Below are positions 44,151 to 50,888 of a stretch of 64,000 bases of DNA, piece after piece; position 1 is the first letter of the stretch; each line of letters opens with the position of its first letter. The DNA is from a bacterium (lineage in GTDB: Bacteria; Actinomycetota; Acidimicrobiia; Acidimicrobiales; Bin134). The position numbers and the translations under genes were made by a program. Below the pieces are notes generated by a model, which saw nothing but the letters and a program-made list of their open reading frames with translations, was not told the origin of the DNA and searched no databases. The DNA is taken from the NCBI GenBank assembly GCA_028819295.1, contig JAPPMA010000070.1, forward strand, positions 69,284 through 133,283. Direction: 5' to 3'.

Positions 44151-44219
44151 CCTGATGAGCGCCGACCCCCGCCTTCAGTTCAAGGGGTTTTCCTGATGAG
44201 CGCTGACCCCCGTTTGCAG
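44151..44219. repeat. Diverged tandem duplication of the ipdC 5' end
   Basis: Two 28-bp copies (44151-44178 and 44192-44219, period 41) both contain CCTGATGAGCG and GACCCCCG. The first copy opens a 13-codon frame (MSADPRLQFKGFS) whose TGA overlaps the ipdC ATG (TGATG). The second copy is the real ipdC start (MSADPRLQTRVCE). The duplication has created a mini-ORF coupled to ipdC. Confidence 0.8.
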
Positions 44220-45254
44220 ACTCGGGTGTGCGAGTTGTTCGGGGTGGAGCACCCCATCGTGCAGACCGGCATGGGATGGGTGTCGGGGGCTCGGCTGACG
44301 GCGGCCACCTCCAACGCCGGCGGCTTGGGCATCATCGCCGCCGCTCCATTGACGTTCGACCAGATGGTCGAGACCATCGACGAGGTGGCCAAGGCCACTG
44401 ACCGCCCGTTCGGCGTCAATCTCCGCACCGATGCGGGCGACATCGACCAACGGGTCGACCACATCATTGCCGCGGGGATACCGGTGGCCAGCTTCGCCCA
44501 GGCCCCCGGTGAGGCCATCGTCAAGAAGCTGAAGGACGCCGGGGTGGTGGTGGTGCCCACTATCGGAGCCCCCCGCCACGCCGAGAAGGTGGCCGCCTGG
44601 GGGGTAGACGCGGTGATCGCCCAAGGAGCCGAGGGCGGAGGCCACACCGGCCCCATCGCCACAACCCTGCTCTTGCCCGCGGTGATCGACACGGTGGACA
44701 TTCCCGTCATTGCTGCTGGGGGAATGGTGGACGGGCGCTCGCTGGCCGCCGCCCTGGCCTTTGGGGCCGACGGCATCGCCATGGGCACCCGCTTCCTCTT
44801 GTCTTCCGACAGCGACGTCCCCGACCATGTGAAGGCCGTCTACCTCGACACCAAGCTCACCGGCACGGTGGTCACCACCGCGGTGGACGGTGTGCCCCAG
44901 CGGGTGATCAATACCAACGTGATCTCCCGATTGGAGCGGTCGGGCCCGCTGTCGTTCCTCCAGGCCGCCCGCAACGCACTCAAGTTCCGAGCCCTCACCG
45001 GGGTTGGCTACCGCCAGCTCCTGTCCGAGGGCTTGGCCATGCGCCGCACCCTCGACCTCACCTGGGCCCAGATGGCCATGGCGGCCAACGCTCCCATGAT
45101 GACCAAGGCCGCCATGGTCGACGGCCACCCCGAGGTCGGAATCCTGCCCACCGGCCAAGTGGTGGGCAACATCGACGCCCTCCCCAGCTGCCAGGAGATC
45201 ATCGACTCAGTAGTCGCCGAGGCCGTCGAAGTCTTGGACCGCCTGGCCGGTTAG
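44196..45254 (+). CDS. ipdC: IpdC-like flavin-dependent oxidoreductase (nitronate monooxygenase fold)
   Basis: This 352-aa FMN TIM-barrel protein of the 2-nitropropane-dioxygenase superfamily has GVEHPIVQTGMGWVSGARLT, QGAEGGGHTGPIATTLLLP, VIAAGGMVDGRSLAAALAFG and DGIAMGTRFLLSSDS (FMN phosphate site). Position directly after ipdAB, as in Mycobacterium, points to IpdC, which is needed for an oxidoreduction step on HIP/HIC-CoA. A generic nitronate monooxygenase is the alternative. Confidence 0.8.
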   Translation: MSADPRLQTRVCELFGVEHPIVQTGMGWVSGARLTAATSNAGGLGIIAAAPLTFDQMVETIDEVAKATDRPFGVNLRTDAGDIDQRVDHIIAAGIPVASFAQAPGEAIVKKLKDAGVVVVPTIGAPRHAEKVAAWGVDAVIAQGAEGGGHTGPIATTLLLPAVIDTVDIPVIAAGGMVDGRSLAAALAFGADGIAMGTRFLLSSDSDVPDHVKAVYLDTKLTGTVVTTAVDGVPQRVINTNVISRLERSGPLSFLQAARNALKFRALTGVGYRQLLSEGLAMRRTLDLTWAQMAMAANAPMMTKAAMVDGHPEVGILPTGQVVGNIDALPSCQEIIDSVVAEAVEVLDRLAG

Positions 45255-45279
45255 CGTACAGTTCGCTCGCAGCAAATTG

Positions 45280-45285
45280 TACACT
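45280..45285 (+). promoter_or_regulatory. -10 box TACACT of the Phd/VapC module
   Basis: TACACT is followed by 7 nt and then ATG 45293. A TGTAC element here and a GTACA element near 45256 could form an operator half-site pair. Confidence 0.45.
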
Positions 45286-45292
45286 TCCAAAC

Positions 45293-45556
45293 ATGGATGT
45301 AGCAGTTGCCGAGCTTCGGGCCAATCTGAGGCACTGGCTAGGTCGGGCTCGAGATGGGGAAGAGGTTGTGGTGACTGAGCGCGGCACACCAGTGGTCAAG
45401 ATCGTGGGGCTGGAGACCGCCTCAGCAATTGAGTCTCTTGTCCAGCAGGGGGTCATCGCCCGGCCATCAGCCCAAAGTCGACCAGTCGCTTCTGGCCGCC
45501 CGAGGCAGCGCTCTCGTCGACCGGTATCAGATCGGGTTTCTGAGCAGCGCGATTGA
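45293..45556 (+). CDS. Phd/YefM-family antitoxin
   Basis: This 87-aa antitoxin has the N-terminal DNA-binding fold MDVAVAELRANLRHWLGRAR with EEVVVTERGTPVVKIVGL, typical of Phd/YefM. The basic C-terminal tail (RPRQRSRRPVSDR) would contact the toxin. It is followed 3 bp later by a PIN toxin, so this is a Phd-VapC type module. Confidence 0.85.
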   Translation: MDVAVAELRANLRHWLGRARDGEEVVVTERGTPVVKIVGLETASAIESLVQQGVIARPSAQSRPVASGRPRQRSRRPVSDRVSEQRD

Positions 45557-45559
45557 TCT

Positions 45560-45991
45560 GTGGCTGTCGTCTATTTCGATGCCAGCGCGCTGGTGAAACT
45601 TGTGGTCGAGGAGGCGGGGAGTGATACAGCGGCTGCGCTCTGGGATGGGTGTGATGCAGCCGTTTCGAGTCGTCTCAGCTACCCCGAGGTGCGGGCTGCG
45701 CTGGCGGCGGCAGGACGCAATCGCGACTTGGATAGTGCCAGCCTGACAAGGTGCGAACAGGATTGGGAGCAGTTCTGGGCCGCGATCCGGCCTGTGGAAC
45801 TAACTCATCAGGTTCAGATGGCCGCAGGTGGGCTGGCCAAACGCCACAGCCTGCGTGGTGCCGACGCTGTCCACCTAGCAAGTGCCTTGGAAATCGGCCT
45901 GCCTGATCTGGTTGTGGCCGTATGGGATCGTCGCCTTCATTCTGGAGCACTGGAGGAAAATCTCGCTGTTGCCCCCGCTAGTCTGCCATGA
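45560..45991 (+). CDS. vapC: PIN-domain toxin VapC
   Basis: This 143-aa PIN ribonuclease starts at GTG 45560: VVYFDASALVKLVVEEAGSD (Asp8), SYPEVRAALAAAGR, LRGADAVHLASALEIG and VVAVWDRRLHSGA. It is the toxin of the module. The gene ends 89 bp before an acyl-CoA dehydrogenase, with its own promoter between. Confidence 0.87.
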   Translation: MAVVYFDASALVKLVVEEAGSDTAAALWDGCDAAVSSRLSYPEVRAALAAAGRNRDLDSASLTRCEQDWEQFWAAIRPVELTHQVQMAAGGLAKRHSLRGADAVHLASALEIGLPDLVVAVWDRRLHSGALEENLAVAPASLP

Positions 45992-46065
45992 CGTCAGATG
46001 GCCCCCTTGTGCTGGCCCCTTGCTTCGATGTTCCCCAAGTATCGCCTGCGACTCTCTCTCGGCCC

Positions 46066-46071
46066 TAGAGT
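46066..46071 (+). promoter_or_regulatory. -10 box TAGAGT of the acyl-CoA dehydrogenase pair
   Basis: TAGAGT is followed by 9 nt and then ATG 46081. Confidence 0.45.
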
Positions 46072-46080
46072 GCTGCGCTG

Positions 46081-47223
46081 ATGGATCTGTCGTTCACGTC
46101 TACCGAGGAGGCGTTCCGGGAGGAGGCCCGTACTTGGCTGGCCGAGAACGTGCCCGCAGAGCCGCTGGCGTCGATGGACACCCCGGAGGGCTTCGAAGAG
46201 CACCGGGCGTGGGAGCACATCCTGTTCGACGCCGGGTGGGCGGTGGTGTCGTGGCCCGAGCGCTACGGCGGCAGGGAGGCGTCGCTGGTGGAGTGGCTCA
46301 TCTTCGAGGAGGAGTACTGGGCGTCGGGGGCGCCGGGGCGGGTGTCGTCCAACGGGGTGAGCCTTCTGGCCCCCACCATCTTCGATTTCGGCACCCCCGA
46401 GCAGCAGGACCGCTTCCTGCGGCCCATGGCCCGGGGCGACGAGATCTGGGCCCAGGGCTGGTCGGAGCCCGACGCCGGGTCAGACCTGGCCGGCATCAAG
46501 ACCAGGGCGCCGCGCGACGGCGACCATTTCGTGATCGACGGCCAGAAGACCTGGTGCTCTCGGGGGGCGTTCGCCGACTGGTTCTTCTGCTTGGTGCGCA
46601 CCGACCCCGACTCCGAGCGCCACGCCGGGCTGAGCTATCTGCTGGTTCCCGGCGACACCGAGGGCCTGGAGGCCCGGGCTGTCGGCCGCTTGGACGGCGA
46701 GCCCGGTTTCGCCGAGCTGTTCTTCGACGGCGCCCGGGTACACGAGCGCTACCTGCTGGGCGGCGAAGGCGAGGGCTGGGCGGTGGCCATGGCCACCACC
46801 GGCAGCGAGCGGGGGCTGAACCTGCGGGCGCCGGGCCGGTTCATGGCCGCGGCCGACCGGCTGGTGGGCCTCTACAAGGAGCTGGCCGAAAGCCGGGGCT
46901 CCGATCTGGGCCGCCGCGATCAGGTGGTGAGCGCCTGGATGGGGGCTCAGGCTTACCGCTGGCAGACCTACGCTACCGAGGCCCGACTGCGAGGCGGCGC
47001 TCCTATCGGCTCGGAAGCCAGCTTCATGAAGGTGCTCTGGTCGGAGCTCGACGTAGAACTGCACGCCACCGCCCTGCGCCTATTGGGCCGCGACGGGGAG
47101 CGGGCCGACAGCTCGTGGATGGACGGCTACGTGTTCGCGCTGTCGGGCCCGATCTACGCCGGCACCAACGAGATCCAGAGAAACATCATCTCTGAGCGAG
47201 TTCTGGGACTTCCCCGACGATGA
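46081..47223 (+). CDS. Acyl-CoA dehydrogenase, catalytic-type subunit
   Basis: This 380-aa flavoprotein has the FAD-binding block GWSEPDAGSDLAGIKTRA (about 132-149), GQKTWCSRGAFADWFF, and the C-terminal SGPIYAGTNEIQRNIISERV that binds FAD. It introduces a 2,3-double bond into an acyl-CoA. The next gene, 58 bp on, encodes a second, more diverged dehydrogenase. Paired subunits of this kind form alpha2beta2 enzymes on sterol CoA esters in actinobacteria (ChsE or FadE17/18 type). That role is inferred from pairing and the nearby ipd genes. Confidence 0.87.
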   Translation: MDLSFTSTEEAFREEARTWLAENVPAEPLASMDTPEGFEEHRAWEHILFDAGWAVVSWPERYGGREASLVEWLIFEEEYWASGAPGRVSSNGVSLLAPTIFDFGTPEQQDRFLRPMARGDEIWAQGWSEPDAGSDLAGIKTRAPRDGDHFVIDGQKTWCSRGAFADWFFCLVRTDPDSERHAGLSYLLVPGDTEGLEARAVGRLDGEPGFAELFFDGARVHERYLLGGEGEGWAVAMATTGSERGLNLRAPGRFMAAADRLVGLYKELAESRGSDLGRRDQVVSAWMGAQAYRWQTYATEARLRGGAPIGSEASFMKVLWSELDVELHATALRLLGRDGERADSSWMDGYVFALSGPIYAGTNEIQRNIISERVLGLPRR

Positions 47224-47281
47224 CTCTGATGATTGCGATGGGGCCGGGGACATCGCTTATCGGGCTTTCGAGGCGGTAGGC

Positions 47282-48262
47282 GTGGACTTTTCGTTCAGTG
47301 ACGACCAGATCATGTTTCAGGAGGCGGTGCGCGATCTGCTGGCCAATGAGTGCCCGCCCGAGGTGGTCAGAGCGGCCTGGGAGAACGACACTGGTCGAAC
47401 CGACGGCTTGTGGGCCTCGCTGGCCGAGATGGGCGTGGTGGGCATGACCGCCCCCGAGTCGGCCGGCGGTTTGGGCATGGATGAGACCGATCTGGTGCTT
47501 TTGCTGGAGGAAGCCGGCCGGGCCGCGTTGCCCGAGCCCCTGCTGGAGCACACCGCGGTGGGCATTCCCACCCTGGCTGAGGCGGGCGGATCGGTTGCCG
47601 AAGCCTGGCTGGAGCGGGCCGCAGCCGGCGAGGCAACCCTGGGTGCGGGGCCCGACGACGGGTACGCGCCAGGCGCGGCCACCTGCGATCTGGTGCTGCT
47701 CATCGGCGGGCAAATCCGGGCCGTGCCGGTGGGCAGCGCATCGCTGGTTGAACACCGGTCGGTCGACGGATCCCGGCGCCTGTTCGAAGTGGACGGCGAC
47801 GCGGTGGTGCTCGACGCCGATGCCGCGCTGGCCTTCGACCGAGCCGCCGCCGCAGCGGCCGCGCAGTGCGTGGGCGTGGCCCAGCACCTGCTTGACACCA
47901 CCGTGGAGTACGCGGCCCAGCGCTTTCAGTTCGGCAAGCCGGTGGGCAGCTACCAGGCGGTCAAGCACCACTTGGCCAACACCGCCCTCAAGATCGAGTT
48001 CGCCCGCCCCGCGGTCCGCCATGCCGCCTGGTGCATCGCCACCGGCGAACCCGACCGCAGCCGGGACGTGTCGCTGGCCAAGGCCCTGGCCGCCGAAGCA
48101 GTGGACCTGGCTGCCCGCACCGCCCTCCAGTGCCACGGCGCCATCGGCTACACCTTCGAGTACGACCTGCACCTGTGGATGAAGCGGGGTTGGGCCCTGT
48201 CGGCCGTCTGGGGCGACGCCGCCTGGCACCGCAATCGCATTGCCGAAGCATTGGGGATGTGA
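47282..48262 (+). CDS. Acyl-CoA dehydrogenase, partner subunit
   Basis: This 326-aa protein starts at GTG 47282. It is shorter than usual (about 380), with MDFSFSDDQIMFQEAVRDLL at the N-terminus, a shrunken middle beta domain, QRFQFGKPVGSYQAVKHHLA and QCHGAIGYTFEYDLHLWMKR. The GTNEI-type C-terminal FAD block of the neighbour is absent. It probably forms a heterotetramer with the upstream subunit, contributing a non-catalytic or FAD-sharing half. Confidence 0.82.
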   Translation: MDFSFSDDQIMFQEAVRDLLANECPPEVVRAAWENDTGRTDGLWASLAEMGVVGMTAPESAGGLGMDETDLVLLLEEAGRAALPEPLLEHTAVGIPTLAEAGGSVAEAWLERAAAGEATLGAGPDDGYAPGAATCDLVLLIGGQIRAVPVGSASLVEHRSVDGSRRLFEVDGDAVVLDADAALAFDRAAAAAAAQCVGVAQHLLDTTVEYAAQRFQFGKPVGSYQAVKHHLANTALKIEFARPAVRHAAWCIATGEPDRSRDVSLAKALAAEAVDLAARTALQCHGAIGYTFEYDLHLWMKRGWALSAVWGDAAWHRNRIAEALGM

Positions 48263-48316
48263 GTCTTCGGCTCTGTCGCGATCGGGTCCTACCGGCGGTA
48301 CCCGCCCGCTGTGGAG

Positions 48317-48322
48317 TAGCGT
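48317..48322 (+). promoter_or_regulatory. -10 box TAGCGT of the LivG-type gene
   Basis: TAGCGT is followed by 7 nt and then GTG 48330. This decides the start against the in-frame GTG at 48321. Confidence 0.5.
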
Positions 48323-48329
48323 GACTGGC

Positions 48330-49139
48330 GTGGATACTCAGAGCAACACTGCTGTGGCCGAGCCCCCTGTCGATACCGGCCAGCCCCTCTTGGCTGTCGA
48401 GGGGGTCACTGTGCGCTTCGGCGGGGTGTTGGCGGTGGACGGCGTGACCATGTCGGTGCCCTCAGGCCAGATCAGAGGTCTCATCGGGCCCAACGGCGCG
48501 GGCAAGACCACCCTTTTCGACAGCATCACCGGAGTGAACAACCCTGCTGCCGGCTCCATTCGGCTGGAGGGAACCGAGCTCACCGGCCGTCCGGCCACGA
48601 TGCGGGCTCGTATGGGCATCCGCCGCACCTTTCAGCGCCAACAGCCCTTCGGATGGCTGTCGGTGGCCGACAACGTGCTTGCCGCACTGGAATGGGAAGG
48701 AGGAGGGGGCGGCATTGCCGCCGACCTGGTCGCCTTCCCACCTCGTCGCCGCATCGAAGCTGAGCGGCGCCAGCGAGTCGACGAGGTGCTGGAGCTTTGC
48801 GGGCTGACCGACATCAAGCACATCCCGGCCGGAGAGCTGCCCATCGCCCGAGCCCGCATGGTGGAACTGGGCCGGGCCATCGTCTCCCGCCCCAAGCTTC
48901 TCCTGCTCGACGAGCCGACGTCGGGCATCGAGCACGAGGAGGCCGACCAGCTCGCCCACATCATCCAGACCATCCGATCTGAGGACCAGTGCTCGGTGCT
49001 GCTGGTGGAGCACGACGTGGCTTTTGTGATGGCCCAGTGCGACCTCATCACCGTGCTGAACCTCGGTCGGGTCATCGGCGAGGGCAAGCCCGAGGAGGTC
49101 CGCAACAACTCGGCTGTGCGCGACGCCTACCTGGGCTAG
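48330..49139 (+). CDS. ABC transporter ATP-binding protein, LivG-type
   Basis: This ATPase of about 269 aa has Walker A GPNGAGKTT, a Q-loop region RRTFQRQQPFGWLSV, a signature LPIARARMVELGRA (degenerate LSGGQ), Walker B LLLLDEPTSGIEHEEAD and the switch His in LLVEHDVAF. LivG subunits power import of branched-chain amino acids or amides together with LivF, LivH, LivM and a binding protein, none of which are here. It is therefore an orphan, or its partners lie elsewhere. The degenerate signature motif is notable. Confidence 0.85.
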   Translation: MDTQSNTAVAEPPVDTGQPLLAVEGVTVRFGGVLAVDGVTMSVPSGQIRGLIGPNGAGKTTLFDSITGVNNPAAGSIRLEGTELTGRPATMRARMGIRRTFQRQQPFGWLSVADNVLAALEWEGGGGGIAADLVAFPPRRRIEAERRQRVDEVLELCGLTDIKHIPAGELPIARARMVELGRAIVSRPKLLLLDEPTSGIEHEEADQLAHIIQTIRSEDQCSVLLVEHDVAFVMAQCDLITVLNLGRVIGEGKPEEVRNNSAVRDAYLG

Positions 49140-49151
49140 CGCCTCACTCCC

Positions 49152-49601
49152 GTGCAGACCATTTCCTCTTCGACGCCGATTGCCGCCCCCCAAGAAGTGG
49201 CTTGGGAGGTTATGGCCGACCACGAGCTATATGCCCGGTGGGTTCCCCGCTCACAGGTTGCCGTGGAGGTCGAGGGCTCGCCGCAGCGCAATGGTGTTGG
49301 CGCCATCAGGGTTTTTCGCATCGGCCCGACTCGTACCAGGGAGGAGATCACCGTCTTCGACCCGCCCCAGCGCATGGCGTATCGGGTGCTGAGCGTGCCG
49401 CTGCCGCTGCGCAACTGCCGCTCCGATCTGCTGCTGGTGGCCGAGGACGACAGCAGCGCCTGCACGCTTCACTGGGACTCCTGGTTCGAGCCGATGATTC
49501 CGCTGACCGGCGGGATCTTGCGTCGGGTGCTGGCTTCGGCGACGGCCAGGATGGCGGCCGGAATCGCGGCGGAAGCCGAGCGCCGAGCGCTGTCGGCGTG
49601 A
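49152..49601 (+). CDS. SRPBCC family protein
   Basis: This 149-aa START/Bet v1-like protein starts at GTG 49152, with STPIAAPQEVAWEVMADHEL at the N-terminus, FRIGPTRTREEITVFDPPQR in the middle and a long C-terminal helix (GILRRVLASATARMAAGIAAE). The fold forms a cavity for hydrophobic ligands such as polyketides, sterols or lipids. No catalytic residues are evident. It starts 12 bp after the ABC gene. Confidence 0.78.
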   Translation: MQTISSSTPIAAPQEVAWEVMADHELYARWVPRSQVAVEVEGSPQRNGVGAIRVFRIGPTRTREEITVFDPPQRMAYRVLSVPLPLRNCRSDLLLVAEDDSSACTLHWDSWFEPMIPLTGGILRRVLASATARMAAGIAAEAERRALSA

Positions 49602-49656
49602 GCGCCTGTGGGCGGCTTCAAGAAGCTGTCTGGCTGCCTTCCGGCATCGGTTCCCC

Positions 49657-50175
49657 ATGAGCAACCGGGATTCCCGGCCGGTGGTGGTGATGCTCTGCAC
49701 CGGCAACGCCGCCCGGTCGGTGATGGCCACGGTCATCGGGCGAGCCCGCACCGACGCGGTGAGGTTTGTGGGGGCGGGCACCCACAGCATCGAGGGCCTG
49801 CCCATGAGCGGTCGGACCCGACGAGCGCTTGAATCCTTGGGCCTGGCCGACGGCAGCCACCGCAGCCATCAGCTCACTGCCGCCGATGCCCGAGGCGCCG
49901 ATCTCATCGTGGCCTTCGCCCCCGAGCATGTGGACTACGTGCGCCGAGTCCACCCCGAGGCCGCGGCCCGCACCGCCACCATCAAGCGCCTGGTCTACGA
50001 ATTGCCGCCCGGCCCTGAGCCGCTGGCCCAGCGGGTGGCCGCCCTGAACCTGGCCGGCGCCGAAGTGCCCCGAGGTGAGGAGGTGGTGGACCCCGGCGGA
50101 TATGAGGATGACACCTTCATCGCTTGCGCCCGCGAGATCGACGCGCTCATGGACCGACTGCTGCTTTTGCTGTAG
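49657..50175 (+). CDS. Low-molecular-weight protein tyrosine phosphatase-like protein
   Basis: This 172-aa protein has the P-loop MLCTGNAARSVMA (CX5R with Cys14 and Arg20) and a C-terminal VVDPGGYEDDTFIACAREID, where Asp acts as general acid in the family. Members are tyrosine phosphatases or thioredoxin-coupled arsenate reductases; the lack of extra redox cysteines favours phosphatase. It lies between an SRPBCC gene and an RNA methyltransferase. Confidence 0.82.
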   Translation: MSNRDSRPVVVMLCTGNAARSVMATVIGRARTDAVRFVGAGTHSIEGLPMSGRTRRALESLGLADGSHRSHQLTAADARGADLIVAFAPEHVDYVRRVHPEAAARTATIKRLVYELPPGPEPLAQRVAALNLAGAEVPRGEEVVDPGGYEDDTFIACAREIDALMDRLLLLL

Positions 50176-50193
50176 ACGCGCCCGCGGTTGGCC

Positions 50194-50199
50194 TATCTT
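50194..50199 (+). promoter_or_regulatory. -10 box TATCTT of the TrmH-family gene
   Basis: TATCTT is followed by 8 nt and then GTG 50208. Confidence 0.45.
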
Positions 50200-50207
50200 C
50201 ATGCTCA

Positions 50208-50789
50208 GTGCCTAGCCGATGGATTGAGCGCCTCCCACCCCATCTCGACCCCGAGCTGGTGCAGTTTGGCGACACCCGCAACGTGGTGGACGCCTACCGC
50301 TTCTGGCGCCACGAGGCCATCGTGGCCGACCTGGATACCCGCCGCCACGGGTTCCACGTGGCGGTTGAGAACTGGCAGCACGACCTCAACATCGGCACCA
50401 TGGTCCGCAACGCCAACGCCTTCGGGGCCGCGGCGGTACACATCGTGGGCAAGCGGCGCTGGAACCGCCGGGGCGCCATGGTCACCGACCGCTACCTGCA
50501 TGTGCGCCACCACCCCGAGCTGGACGACCTCGTGGCCTGGGCCGCCGAGGCCGAGCTGCCGATCCTGGGCATCGACAACGGCCCCGGCACCGAGCCCATC
50601 GAGGGCTATTCGCTTCCGGCGCGCTGCGTGCTGCTGTTCGGCCAAGAGGGCCCTGGCCTGTCGCCCGAGGCGGTGGCCGCCTGTGAGTCGGTGCTGGCCA
50701 TCACCCAGTTCGGCTCCACCCGCTCCATCAACGCCGGGGTGGCCTCGGGCATCGCCATGCACCGCTGGGCCTGCCAGCACGCCCTCTGA
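50208..50789 (+). CDS. TrmH/SpoU-family RNA 2'-O-methyltransferase
   Basis: This 193-aa SPOUT enzyme starts at GTG 50208. The knot motifs are visible: HDLNIGTMVRNANAFGAAAV (motif 1, Asn/Arg), CVLLFGQEGPGLSPEAV (motif 2) and STRSINAGVASGIAMHRW (motif 3). It methylates a ribose 2'-OH in tRNA or rRNA. There is no N-terminal L30e-like RNA-binding domain, so it resembles the TrmH or TrmL minimal form. The target nucleotide is unknown. Confidence 0.86.
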   Translation: MPSRWIERLPPHLDPELVQFGDTRNVVDAYRFWRHEAIVADLDTRRHGFHVAVENWQHDLNIGTMVRNANAFGAAAVHIVGKRRWNRRGAMVTDRYLHVRHHPELDDLVAWAAEAELPILGIDNGPGTEPIEGYSLPARCVLLFGQEGPGLSPEAVAACESVLAITQFGSTRSINAGVASGIAMHRWACQHAL

Positions 50790-50875
50790 CTGCTGGGCGT
50801 CGCAGCCCAATCCCATTCCCCGCCCCCGCCACCATCGCCGCTTTGCCATCAAGCCGCTTGCTCATGGCCGCAGGG

Positions 50876-50881
50876 TAGCGT
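50876..50881 (+). promoter_or_regulatory. -10 box TAGCGT of the SNF2 helicase gene
   Basis: TAGCGT is followed by 7 nt and then ATG 50889, which favours that ATG over the in-frame GTG at 50880. Confidence 0.5.
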
Positions 50882-50888
50882 GGCCCTG

